Source of the DNA: Labia minor | Lineage: Eukaryota > Arthropoda > Insecta > Dermaptera > Spongiphoridae | Length of the DNA stretch: 64,000 bases | Assembly (NCBI GenBank): GCA_963082975.1 | Contig: OY720344.1 | Coordinates: 69,654,546 to 69,718,545, forward strand | Direction of reading: 5' to 3' | Shown: positions 47,502 through 60,100 of the stretch, piece after piece | How the letters are laid out: every line of letters starts with the position of its first letter | How positions within the stretch are numbered: position 1 is the stretch's first letter | The notes under the pieces: generated by a model | Database searches by the model: none | What the model was told of the DNA's origin: nothing | Seen by the model: only the letters and a program-made list of their open reading frames with translations | Translations under genes and position numbers: made by a program

Positions 47502-48042
47502 ACTATATCCCAAGAGATAGTATTGGGATCACGAAAAATTTTGATGTCGAAATTTTGATGTTTTTACCGACCGACGATAGTAAGGGAGGTATTGTTACGT
47601 TTTGTAGGCTCCTGAGTCATTATCACTAAGCTCATTCGGAAGCCGACCATTACCTACCACGTTTTCTTTTTTTTTTCCCTCTAACTGACCGTAAAAATAA
47701 AGATATATGTTTGATAGTTTTTCACATCATTCAAAATTGTATAAAACTGCTATAAATAGAATTTCAACTTGATTGAATTTTAGTAAGTACCGGAATTAAT
47801 TTTTTTTAATTTTGACTTAAAAATGAAGGTAAAGGATTTATTACGTTGAAAAAAACACAAAACAATGTTAATATTATTTGATTGCCTTCTTATTTCAATA
47901 AAATGTTACCATTGAAAATTATGTTAAAAACCTTAAATCCTATGACCGGATAGAATAAAAATTTTAATTAATTTTCAAATATAGAAAAAAAGTTTGATTA
48001 TCGAATTCAAATTTGCGAGATAGTCGAGTGGAGACACTCCAG
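47502..48042 (+). mobile_element. Helentron-like family A, copy A6, carrying a B-end insert
   Basis: The 5' tip is ACTATATCCCAAGAGATAGT followed by ATTG. The 3' end has GCGAGATAG and an intact GAGTGGAGACACTC. The middle is diverged and partly replaced by unrelated AT-rich DNA. A B-family end is inserted at 47566-47595. Confidence 0.7.
47566..47595 (+). mobile_element. 30-bp solo B-family end inserted in A6
   Basis: Family A reads GATGTTTTTATACGTTTTG. Here ACCGACCGACGATAGTAAGG plus GAGGTATTGT sits between GATGTTTTT and TACGTTTTG. The flanking A sequence resumes without visible loss apart from one ambiguous base. Confidence 0.7.
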
Positions 48043-48889
48043 ATTTTTTTAAATATCTATTGTGAGAAACAGCCCAAACAATTCCGCCTTGACTTAATTT
48101 GAGTGCCCAAACTTTTTGGGATTGATCTATTTTTAATAACGCTAACTATATATATTCTGTTTTCACTAAATTTTGATATTATTTTTATCAGTTATCTTTA
48201 CTAGAACCGATATCTTATCTATATTTTTGTTTGTTTTTTAGTATACCTTGTTTTCACAAACATTTTATTTTATTTAATTTCATTTAATCTTCATTAAAAA
48301 TATGATTTTGGTTAAACTTTTGTTGCTATTGTTTTAGAAATTATTTGAAATTATAAAAATATAAGATAATTATTTAGATTGAAACAATTCTTATACAGAT
48401 AAAACTATTCTAAATGATTACTTCATTGTAGATGATCTTATATACCTACTAATTAATTATTGATTAAATACTTTTAGCTCTCTCAATCTTATCTTTTGAT
48501 TTAATAAAAGCAGAATAGTATGATGTTATAATAGACACATTACTATATTTATTTATTTAATACATTTATATCATAATTTTAAGATTTTTTTATTACAAAA
48601 ATTCATTTTATAAAAAATCATTCTCTGATTTTATAATTTTAATTTTCATCGATAAAAATAAATGAATAAGGATGTTTTTTACAAATTTATATCTCTTCAT
48701 CTTAAACAATATATTCTGACGAAATAATGATAAATTTGAATAAAAAGGGGAGACCTCAATAGCTTAATCTATAAATTACATATAATATACTATATAAATT
48801 CTTCTTGTTATTAAAATAATCACACATCCAATAAGTTTATTTTAAAGGCTTTTCCAAGTTAAAAATCGAATCACCCCATAAAAAAATCA

Positions 48890-49040
48890 AAAGTAATGAA
48901 GGTTCATTTAGTTTGGTGAGTCGGGATCATTTGTCTGAAGATTTCGAGCAAAAAGAGGGAGAAAAAAATTGGATCGCCCTCCAAATTGGGAGTTGAAGCA
49001 GAGGGCCAGCAATCTCATTCATTCCCCGAGAAAATCAACA
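48890..49040. other. moderately GC-rich stretch
   Basis: About 150 bases of higher complexity (GAGTCGGGATCATTTGTCTG; GAAGCAGAGGGCCAGCAATC). No protein or repeat was recognised. It could be a regulatory element. Confidence 0.2.
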
Positions 49041-49536
49041 AAAAAAAAACATGCCAATTGGCTGGTTCAGGCAGACATTCAGCTGTTATTCAAATGATAC
49101 TGAGCTCAAAGCTAAGTCCTTTTAGTAATATTTATTCAATTCAATTCATATTCCAAATTTAAATTGGTCTTTAAAAATAAATAGCACTAGAACAAAAATA
49201 ACCTAAGCACTTGATGAATGTCAACGATGAACGAACTAACCACATAATTTTTAATTCAATTATATTTTAAGTATTTGATTTATGGAAAATAACCTCGAAT
49301 ATGTTTATATTGCAGTTTTTATTTACTTAAATATAATTTAAAATAAAATAAATCAACCAAGAAAAATTAAGATTAAAATGATAAGTAGCTTTGAAAATAA
49401 AAATAAAATTATTTTTTATTATTAATTTAGAAAAACAATCAAAATAAGTGAATATAGTTTAAACTAGAGATTTGTAAATAGTGGTTTTAGTCTATTAAAA
49501 ATTGTATTTAACTTATACTTAAATGATTTCGAAAAG

Positions 49537-49667
49537 AGGTTCTCAAACTGTGTGATACATATACCTCTAGTAGTATCTGTACCTCCAGTACAGTTAATTT
49601 TAGTAACGAAATCATTTTACTGGTGCCTGAACTTGAAGTTTCTGTGGTACCAAATTCAAAAAGTTTG
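49537..49667 (-). mobile_element. hAT-type MITE, copy 2
   Basis: The inverse of the unit at 25444-25594: GGTTCTCAAACTGTGTGATA at the left and CCAAATTCAAAAAGTTTG at the right, with shared interior blocks (GTACCTCCAG, AATCATTTTA). A frame on the minus strand is incidental. Confidence 0.5.
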
Positions 49668-49935
49668 TGAAAAGCTGATTTAAACAATTTTATATAAAAA
49701 GTATATAGATTAGGTAAAGTAAATCCAAACAACATTTACTTATAAATATTTTAAATTATAATGAAAATTTTAAAATAAACCTGTAAATTAAAATTTGAGT
49801 ATCGAATATGATAAATACCAGAACTAGAGATGTAGTTTATTTCCATCTCTGTGAGGAAAGTATTATTGTATAAAAAATACTTATTTTGACTAAAATACAT
49901 CAATAAATGATTCAGAGCAAACTTAACTATTATTA

Positions 49936-50127
49936 CAGTATTTTCCAACGTGGGGCCCACGCCCCATAAAGGGACAATTTAATTGTAAAGGGGGGCAATT
50001 CTAAAATGGTCTCGACACAAGTTTAACACTTTTTAATATTAAAAATTTTGTATATGTTACATAGTGGGCATAAGAATTTTAGAAGGGCTTATGTGGGACA
50101 TGGCACAAAAAAGGTTGGGAAACACTG
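49936..50127. mobile_element. hAT MITE, 192 bp
   Basis: The termini are CAGTATTTTCCAACGTGGGG and AAGGTTGGGAAACACTG, the classic hAT CAGTGTTTCCCAACC end. Flanking 8-mers TATTATTA and GTTTATTG agree at five positions, as a decayed 8-bp target duplication would. No coding sequence. Confidence 0.65.
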
Positions 50128-50479
50128 GTTTATTGAATAAATAATCATTTAATATTCTTTGCTAGTTCAAATTGATTATCGAAAATTCTTATAATTTTAA
50201 TTGAAGATACTTATCTTGCTATGATTGCAATTAAAATTAAAATTGTTATATAATGGGAAGTAATATTTTATATTCATTGACAATCGGATATATAAAAAAA
50301 TATAAAACATTTGTTTAAATGACATGTTAACCTTCTCCAAAGCAAATATTGTTTTTTTAATCGTTAATATTATCCGTTGTTTTCCACTCTACCCTTTTGA
50401 TTATTTAAAAAAAAAAATTGAATGTATTACATTCAGGTTGACATTGTTTTATATGTTATATGTTTAGTGTATGGTTTTA

Positions 50480-50850
50480 AATAGAACATGCAATTGGCGA
50501 AGAGGGCGGATTGCAAGCCCGAATGCAACAGTAATCGCTGTTTCTAGCTACAGAAGCGACAGATTGGCCCTGCGCCGATGCGCCCCGGCGCTTGCATGAT
50601 TGATTCACACCCCCGACAACACGGCATCCCCTGGTCCAGGCCACCCTCTGGTCGTTTGGCCATTCATCTAGATAAACCGCTAATGGAATGGCTAACGCGT
50701 CCAGCCCAGGATCATTTATTAAGCGGGGGCCACCTGACGACCCCGCGGCCCGTCGAACCGTGATCGATGCAGCCATCGATATTCGGCTCTGGACCCATAT
50801 AAATATATATGAAACCCGTTCGCCGACAACAGTCTAAGCGATGGCCCGTT
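50480..50850 (+). promoter_or_regulatory. GC-rich island with TATA box and initiator-like site
   Basis: About 300 bases of CpG-containing, high-complexity DNA end in TATAAATA (50798-50805), followed by ACAACAGTCT whose A at 50831 lies 33 bases after the first T of the box, near the usual TATA-to-start spacing. Upstream are TTTATTAAGCGGGGGCCACC, ATAAACCGCTAATGG and ATCGATGCAGCCATCGAT. Frames on both strands are not protein-like. It is a candidate promoter of an unannotated transcript, or an enhancer. Confidence 0.4.
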
Positions 50851-51639
50851 TTTTATCCTATTCTGGAATTTAATCAATTTTAATGAATTACCAGGACAAG
50901 CAGATTTGCCTCTTTTTCAAAAAAAAAAATAAAAAAAAAATTATTTTATTTTATTCATTTAGCTGATTCGGTCTCATTATAATTCATTTGCTCTAAATCT
51001 ATAGAAAAGTTTTTGTTGACATTAACTAATGATCAATTATTTCTATCAATTATCCACTCAACAATTTTTCTTTAATTTTGATAAATAGATTGAATATTTT
51101 ATCTCTGTTTTGATAAATCACTGTAATTTAAAAATTAAAAAAAAATTATACTAAAAGAGAGATAATGAAATTTTAAATTTAATTTTTTATTTAAGTATTT
51201 AAATGAATAAATGCACTATTTAAATAAAACAATAGATAGACATTGTCTAAAACTAGTTTAAGAAAAAAAGAAAAACGAATTTACTTGATTTAAACCTCTA
51301 TTTTATAAATTAAAAAAAAAATTATTTTGTTAATTTTTTAATAATACTTATTACAAAAATAGTATTTTGAAATAGGTAATACTATTGAATATCTATCATT
51401 TGACTATAAAAAGATAATAAAATTTTTTTGTTAATATATTTGCTTAAATAACAAATCTATTTATTGACTTTTTATAAATTTTTCAATTTTTGTCATAATA
51501 TATTTAAAATTTATTTTTAAATTGATAAGTTTAAAAAAAAATACTTTATTTATTGGTAAAATATTTAAGATCATTCTATTCATAATTTGTATTTATTTTA
51601 TAATTTTTTATTGGTTGAACTAATTACATATTACCTATA

Positions 51640-51970
51640 TAATGTATATCTCAATCTATGGTGTTACGAACTCGAAAGTTCTTAGCCCCAACACTCGTAC
51701 TCTTCTAACTGTCCCTATTGTGATCTTCCCTTTACCCATTCCCTGCTCACAGAATCCTTGGTTTACCAATTATTATCATCATAAACTTCTTCATCTTCAT
51801 CTCAAATTTATTGTTTTAATTATGTTTCTAGGTGCATAGAGGTCATGCAATTCCTCATTATACAATCTACGCCATGCTCAACAAATTTGGAGTTAATATT
51901 ATCCGTTGTTCTCGGTCCATAAATTCCTCGAAGAATCCAATTTCAAATATCATAAATTCCCAGCGTCATT
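51640..51970 (-). pseudogene. LINE 3' end fragment, second copy
   Basis: It parallels 20060-20430: CTCGAAAGTTCTTAGCCCCA at the left, then GTGCATAGAGGTCATGCAAT, and CGGTCCATAAATTCCTCGAA with GAATCCAATTTCAAAT at the right (the counterpart of GGCCCATAAATGCTGCGAAG). It is heavily mutated. Confidence 0.55.
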
Positions 51971-52154
51971 TAAAATAACCAACAAAATAATAATTTTATA
52001 AATTTAATTTTTGTGGCCAAAATTGAGTTTTTTCTGTTATTTATTTTCAATTATTATAACTATTATAAACTAAATAAATAAATTTCAAAACCCATGGTGG
52101 TTATAAAGAAACTACTAATCTCTAGAAAAAATGATAAATATTTATTTATCTATT

Positions 52155-53368
52155 AGGTTGGAAACTATGAAATGGACTTGGAATGAAAATAAAAAACGAA
52201 AAATCTTTCACATTATTTATTTTATTCAATTGAAATAATTTTCATCGACATCTACTACTTTTTGCCAACGATTTGGCAAGCATATATGCTTTTTTGGAAA
52301 ATTCTTTGATTTTAATCGTTAATAAACAATTCAAAGTCTTATATTTTGTTTATTGTATTTTTTTTCTCTTAAAAAATAATTAATAATTACGAAAAAGGTA
52401 ATAATTGGTCGGTGAAATATCGGGTTAATATGGAGATGTGATAAAATTTCATATTGCAAGTTAATTTGTCAACAGTAATTGAAATTTTATGTGGTCCTTA
52501 ATATAGTAATATTATAATATTGTAATGCAGTCATATTGTCTCGTGCCGATTGAGCAATGCTAGTTGTTTTTCATAAGTTTCTTATCTATTTGACGACAAT
52601 ATTACATCACTCTTATAGTTCCATTTGGTTGTAGAAAAGATTGATGGTCCACTCTTTGAACATTCCATAATTTATTTTTTGATGAAATTTCGGTATCGTG
52701 GTGTCTTTGGGTGTATTCTTATCTAACCATTGGCTTAATCGTTTTCGATTATCATCATCTCATGTGATGATTTGGCAGTCGGTTATTGCAAAACAGCAAA
52801 GATGCGCATTTGCTTTTGCGGTCGATCATCTGCAATTGAGTCAATTAGTGCGGAACAGATGAGAGCAATTTTTTGACTTTATTTGTTAAAATGTTTTAGC
52901 ATAGCTGTATGACTAGTTCCTAGTTTAGACCCAAGTGTTCGACTAGTTATGTGTGGATCGGATTTCACAATCGTCCTTAATTCATCGTTATCAATATGAG
53001 CGATGGTCTTCCTCAAGGCTCATTGGTGATACTCAAATTGCCAGAACTAAATTTTTGGAATCAATATTGAGCATTTTTTTCCATTGGTTTTGATCCCTCT
53101 CCGAATTCCTGATTAATATTTATTGAAACTGAGTTATGATTTAATTTATACTCGTAAAAGAAGAGTAGATGTAAATCGCTTTTTGTTTTCATTCGGTTTA
53201 GAATAAAAATAAAATATTGGGTTACAAACACTTAAAAATTTTACAAAATGTGTGTAAGAATACTTTTAAGCTATCTAAATAAAAATAACGAGCGCACGTT
53301 AAAATGAATCTCTCTGGCAGATGAACACAGACTAAATAAAAAACGCCCGTTTCTTAGTTTCCAACCTA
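52155..53368 (-). mobile_element. mariner transposon remnant, about 1.2 kb
   Basis: The ends are TTAGGTTGGAAACTATGAAA and the inverted TTCTTAGTTTCCAACC, close to canonical mariner TIRs. The length matches a complete mariner. The transposase runs on the minus strand and is inactivated. Confidence 0.8.
52560..53040 (-). pseudogene. mariner transposase pseudogene
   Basis: The minus strand reads HIDNDELRTIVKSDPHITSR then TLGSKLGTSHTAMLKHFNK (second helix-turn-helix), and further on DDDNRKRLSQWLDKNTPKDT and PKFHQK, blocks found between the catalytic Asp residues in mariner. A stop follows FNK and several frameshifts occur. Confidence 0.75.
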
Positions 53369-54253
53369 TTATAATAATTCAAAATCAAAAACAAAACTGA
53401 TATTGTAATTTGTAATTTTTGATAGTTATATCCACAAATATTTAACACTCTAACAACCTCATCATCAGAATTTTTTATTGGTTAAAATTAATTTAAATAA
53501 ACACTTATTTTATTATTTACTTTTTAGTGAAGAAAAAAAAAATAGAATAGATCTATGAAATCTTTAACATGAATTTATAAACTAATAAAACTATAGTTAT
53601 TCGTAACTAAAAAGTTTTAATTACTGTTTATGAATTTAGAGAAATAATTCAGAAGTTCATAAATTGATTAAGATAAGATAATTTATAGGTAAAACACATT
53701 TATTCTTATTATAAAGGACTCTTAACTAAGAGTAAGAACTAAAACCAACTGACTTAATTAGTTTTATTTCATATTATAGTATATTATATTATAGTTTTAT
53801 TATATCATATGAAATCATTGTCTCGTAGTCTCCTGATCTTCACTACTTAAAATCCACTTCTAAAAATTAAATTTACTTAAATAATTATTTGTTTATGACC
53901 AAACTTATTCAGTTGTTTAAAGTTAGATAATAAAGTGAAGCAAGAAGAACTTACTTTTGCCTGTTTCTCGTTGTTTCTAGAATAGATTACCAAATTAATT
54001 GTCTTTTACACTTAGCTGTGGCAAGCTATGAAATAGCATGGCATTTCACAATCTTAACTTTCATTTCTACCCTCATGGAACCGGATTTATCAGAGAAACA
54101 TGTCTGCCTCTTCCTGTCCACGTTGGGTTAATGGTGCTAGTAAAACCTACAGAAGAAAATCATTAAAATTACTTATTTTATATATATATATATATATATA
54201 TATTCATTTTCACTTATCATATTTTAAAATTAATTAAATTTTTATATATTTTT

Positions 54254-54947
<694 letters not shown>

Positions 54948-55176
54948 CTAATTTTAATTTATGATATATCGAATGAGCCAATAACTATAAAATAATTTTT
55001 GTCTCAAATGAATAAGAATTAAAAAAAATAGTTTGATTTTAATGTCGATTTGATTAATCAAAAAGATGCACTAAATGCTTTTCGGAGTTTAAAAGCCGGT
55101 TTTTGGTACTTTATACAAGATGCATCAGAAACCAAACGAGAATGATGAAATGAAGTAATTGGTTTTTTATTGGTTT

Positions 55177-55470
55177 TACACCACATAACCTCATTGTTCA
55201 TCCATCTAACGAATTATTACAAATTGATGGTAAATTGTAAAAGTCGTGATGCGGCAGTTGCATTCCCTCTACTATCTTTAAACTTTGTCTCAGGACAATC
55301 TACAGTCATCATATTTCATTTGTCACAACACATAACCTCGTTGTTCGTCCATTCAACGATTCATTACAAATTTATGTTAAGTTGTAAAAGAAGTGATGAG
55401 CCAGTTGCCTTTCCCCACTACCTTCCAACTTTGTCTCAAGACCATCTACAATTATCTTATTCCATTGAAG
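55177..55470. repeat. 147-bp unit in two tandem copies
   Basis: CATAACCTC(A/G)TTGTTC(A/G)TCCA recurs at 55184 and 55331, and similarity continues over the full unit (AACTTTGTCTCA(G/A)GACAATCTAC against AACTTTGTCTCAAGACCATCTAC). A 120-codon frame spans both units without recognised domains. It may derive from a larger repeat. Confidence 0.6.
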
Positions 55471-58105
55471 GGACAATATCCTTTGATAATGTAATTGAAA
55501 AAAGAAAACTGGATTGGCAAAAATCAGAGTAATTTTTTCTTAAACCTAAATACAGTAACAAGTTACTAACTACTACTAATTCTTTAATGAATAATAATCT
55601 TATACCTACCCTTGCTATCATATTCAAAATATCAGAAATATATTCTGTAAAAATTAAATATAGTATATACAATACTATACTTAGTGTGTTTTATTATATT
55701 ATAGAATATATCAATATTTAGAGAAAATTGTATTTCCTCTATTTTTAAAGAATCAAAATCACAAAAACGAATAATTCAAAGTTTAATAAAATATTGTTGT
55801 ATATTACAATATCAGCACTCTCAAATGATTCTAAATTTAACAAAATTGTTTTATTTTGTATTTTGCTTTTTCATTGATCCATTCTCTTTTCTATGCCAAA
55901 TGTTTTAATAGGAATCTTCTTGACGGTCAATGAGTCAGACTTCAAATGCAGACTTATGTCGATGACATCATTCAGAAAGGACTCCAAAGTCATATTAATT
56001 TAAACCCTATCTACCTGTGTTCCCTTATGAAAAAAAAAATAAAAAAATAATATTTCTTTGTCTTCCATCACGAAGTGAGGCATTGTATTAAATTTCTAGC
56101 TCATTGAGTGTGTTTAAACTTAATACAATAATTGAATGGATAATGTTCAATGCTATTATACTTTCAATTGACCTATTTTTTAATTATAATAAATTGAAAT
56201 TTAAAAAAAATATTTATTTCTTAAGATATCTACCATCTTATACATCTATAAATTTAAACAAATTTTCCTTTCTTTTATCTTTAAAACAATATTTTATTTC
56301 TTTTGTATTGCCTTCATTTATATTTGATGCAATTAGCATCATTTTAATATTCCTTATTATTGGTTGTGCTTAGTGAAAGTTATGTTTACATTTATACATA
56401 CAGAAACTCATATATTTTCCTAATTAAAAATTTAAAAAAAAATCCATTTGAAAGAAAATTAATTTACTAAGAATGTGATTAAATTATTTTAAAAATAAAA
56501 AAATGATTTTCATAAATAATAAATGTGCTATCGTTTGTGAGATTTTAATGAAAATATTTTAATTTCAATTTTAATATAAAAGACACTTGTGAAATTCAAG
56601 CAAGTTGGTTCAAACGTGAACAACGTTGATGAATTTGTATTCATGTTAATGATTTTCTATTAATCATTTTTGTAAAATTTTTCAACATCTTAAAACGTTC
56701 ATATTAATTTTGTATTTTAACTGATCAATTTCTATTTAACCTTTAAATACCTATATATCAATTTTTTTTTTTAATTTTTATCTAGTATAAAAGTTGAATC
56801 ACTTTCGGGAGAAAAATTAAATAGAAAATTAAATGTGAAAATATTTAATAATCTTTATATAAACATGTTCATAAAATAGATCTGGTGAATCACTGTCCTG
56901 TTTACATCATATTTTATTATTTATTTATTTATTTACTCAAAAAATATTTATACATTATTTTATTAACATTATTTCTTTTCTCTTTTTGAACAAAGTTCAT
57001 AAATTATAGATTGCAATGGATTTACAATTGTCCTTATTTGACTACATCAAAATCCTTAATTATTTATATATATACCACGTTAATCAATTACCCATAAACA
57101 CCTAGGAAAAAAATGCCTCCGGCTCTCCATGCAGGAATGCCCGAAGCTTCAAAATCTCAATTAGGCCTCATTTTATATTTTTCATATTTTGAGACTTTAT
57201 TACAATTTTTTCTTCTTATTTTTTTTATAAAACCTTCAATGAATCTTTTTTTATTTATTATTGCTCTTTCTCATAAAAATATTTATTAATAATAATAAAA
57301 TTAATTAAATATATTTTGTATAATGTTGAGTAAATTAATGTTATATTTATTGTAGGTATTGTATTAGTTAATAATTTAATTCTTTTTATTTTACTCATTT
57401 GCTTTAATACTTCACATACGTATATAGAATATAAAGAGTACAGTTATGTATACCATTTATTTCTTTAATCTTAACAATAAAACGCTTGAGGAAAGATGTG
57501 TGTAATTTCTGTGTTTTTTTAAATTTAATTTTTTTTTTCTAGCCTTAAAGCTTCCCTTAAATCTCACCCTCTTTATTTTCCCAATCTATATATATGTATT
57601 TGTTCATATTTCAAATCTTTTTTTTTTTTATTTATTTTAATTTTTTCCCCTGAAATAATTAATAATTATAATTATTAATAATTATTTATAATTTCAAAAC
57701 TTCATTATATATTTAGATTATTTATTTTTTTTATTATTATCATTTAATTTAACTATCCTTCTCATTATCTCTTAGTAATGATAATCCTTATTTAATGTAT
57801 TAGATTGCAAGTACATCCATTCTAGATATGGGAAGTAATCTTTCATGAGGTCTATCAAGAACCCCATTAGACTCGAAAGTGAGTTCGTAATCGAAACCTC
57901 CTTTGCGTGATCCATTTGATTTAAGGACCCCTTTCTCTTTGCTTCTCTAATATGAAGTTAATTGTTTATTTTAATTGGAATTTAACAAAACAATATATTA
58001 TTAGCTTTAATATAAAGAATTAAATAATATATAAAAAATATCTTTTTCAAATTAACTCTGGAAAATGCCATTTTTGCTGGATTATTTGGACATAATCGTT
58101 TATAC

Positions 58106-58600
58106 AAACAAGGGTCATTCAATAAGTAAATATTCAAATGGCTATAGCTCAAAAACGGTTTGTTTGATTCTTACAAAATTCGGGCTATTTTTCAACATAA
58201 TCACCCTCAACAATTATGCACTTGTCCAATCTTTCTTGGAGCTTCCTAATTCCCTTGTGGAAGAATTCTTTCGATTTCACCTGAAACCACTTTTGCACCG
58301 CTTCCTTAACATCCTCATTGTTAGCAAATCTTTTTCGACGTAAGACGTCTTTGAGTGGTGTAAATAGGTAAAAATCAGATGTGGCGAGGTCTGGACTGTA
58401 GGCAGGATGAGGTAAGACCTTCTAACCCGATTTTTGAAGCTTATCACGGGTTAGTTTAGGAAACTGCAAGAAAGATAGCACAAGGTCATAACTGTGGGGG
58501 TTGATTATGTTGAAAAATAGCCTGAATTTTGTAAGAATCAAATAAACCGTATATGAGCTATATAGCCATTTGTATATTTACTTAGTGAATGACACTTGTA
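58106..58600 (-). mobile_element. mariner-derived palindromic element with long inverted ends
   Basis: Inverted ends of roughly 95 bases (CAAATGGCTATAGCTCAAAA at the left, its counterpart at the right) enclose a transposase C-terminus. Both ends contain GATTATGTTGAAAAATAG or its complement, i.e. the codons for DYVEK and the stop. Both termini are therefore derived from the 3' end of the element. Confidence 0.65.
58185..58460 (-). pseudogene. mariner transposase C-terminal fragment
   Basis: From about 58460 down: KLTRDKLQKSG, an in-frame TAG where the family has Trp, then KVLPHPAYSPDLATSDFYLF, TPLKDVLRRKRFANNEDVKE and FFHKGIRKLQERLDKCIIVE with GDYVEK and the stop at 58185-58187. The PHPAYSPDLAxSD block contains the third catalytic residue of the mariner DDD triad. 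The N-terminal two thirds are missing. Confidence 0.85.
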
Positions 58601-59484
58601 GGCCAAACTCCCTTCTACTTTTGATGAAGACAAAACAGCTATCACTAGTTTTAAGTCTTTCATAGAATGTTTATCAGTCAGAGGTTTTTATTATAATATA
58701 TATAAATTTCTATATCAATTCGTAGATGAGTTCAGAATGCATCTTTGGTCATTTAGGGATTGTTCATTTGAAATTGGGGTCATTCCACGTCAACTCATCC
58801 AGGCCGTTTCACCCAAAATCTCAGATTTTTATGAAAATTGGTAAATATGTTCTATTTATAAACATGAAAAACACCACCAAATTTTAATTTTTTTATCTCA
58901 CATAGTTTTTGAGTAATGGCAGTTTAAAGATTGGCGTTTTTAAATTTCCGAACCTCGGATAAGGCCAAATAAAACGTGTATTGGAGAAGAAAATAATTTC
59001 TCATTCACTTATTTAACCTCCTATCTTGTTGAAATTTTTAAGGCATGTTCTTATAACTATGAGGAATTGTAAAAAAAATGTAACGGACCCCAAAATATTT
59101 TTAAAAAAATTATATGTTGGATATTATAAAATTTTAAAATTACAAACAAAGTTTAGCGTAAAATGAAATATCACGACAAGGGAATGAGATAATCAAGAAC
59201 TTTTTTTTCCTAAATTATCTACATTAAATGGGCTTTAATTTAATAAAATAAAAGTTTTGTGTATTTGCCTTCTTCTATTTACTAAGACCACTGCAAGTTA
59301 CAACACATTAATTATGAGCAATATGAGAGTCTCAATGGCTGAATATTGTTAATAATTAGACATTTTAATATTAAATAAAATATTTTTACCTAAAAATGTC
59401 CATCGAAGGAAAGTTTAACAGCATTCTTACAAACAAAGTTTGAAAACTATGAGGAAGAAGATAGGATCGAATTTTCAAACAGTG

Positions 59485-59917
59485 GGTAGCTACAGACAGG
59501 ACACTGATGATAACTCAAACTTCAACCATTGATGAATTTATTGATGTACTGACAACAAAAATAGAAAAATTGATCCCACATTCTTATATTGCAAAAAGTC
59601 AGTCGATCTATTTTAAAAGTCTAAAGGATAACTGCGAGCCAAATCAAGCCATTATATCAATGGACTTCAGCGAGAATTTCTCTTCTGTGATTCAAGATGA
59701 GGTACAGGGTTATCATTGGACCTCAGACTCCTGCACTGTTCACCCAGTAATAATTAACATGTGTGTTGATGACAAAAAAATAGTCTCATCACATTGTATA
59801 ATTTCCGATGACTTAAATCATGATGTTTGTATGGTTTATAAGATTCAAGATACCCTGTTAGAATCCAATGATAACCCTGTACCTCATCTTGAATCACAGA
59901 AGAGAAATTCTCGCTGA
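59485..59917 (+). pseudogene. transposase-like fragment, left arm plus loop
   Basis: The frame reads QWVATDRTLMITQTSTIDEF, TTKIEKLIPHSYIAKSQSIY, NQAIISMDFSENFSSVIQDE and VQGYHW. In the loop it continues TVHPVIINMCVDDKKIVSSH and CIISDDLNHDVCMVYKIQDT, before running antisense into the right arm. Proteins with the DFSEN...QGFHWN...ISD order are an abundant uncharacterised family in invertebrate genomes. The Asp residues in MDFSEN and IISD are plausible catalytic residues, by inference. The protein is truncated by the palindrome, so no full enzyme is encoded. Confidence 0.65.
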
Positions 59918-60100
59918 AGTCCATTGATATAATGGCTTGATTTGGCTCGCAGTTATCCTTTAGACTTTTAAAATAGATCGACTGACTTTTTGCAATATAA
60001 GAATGTGGGATCAATTTTTCTATTTTTGTTGTTAGTTCATCAATAAATTCATCAATGGTTGAAGTTTGAGTTATCATCAGTGTCCTGTCTGTAGCTACCC
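59754..60100 (-). pseudogene. transposase-like fragment, right arm
   Basis: The same protein as in the left arm on the opposite strand, from MITQTSTIDEFIDELTTKIE to VIQDEVQGYHW, where it leaves the arm and becomes unrelated sequence in the loop. One residue differs in the first 30 (V to E). Confidence 0.65.
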
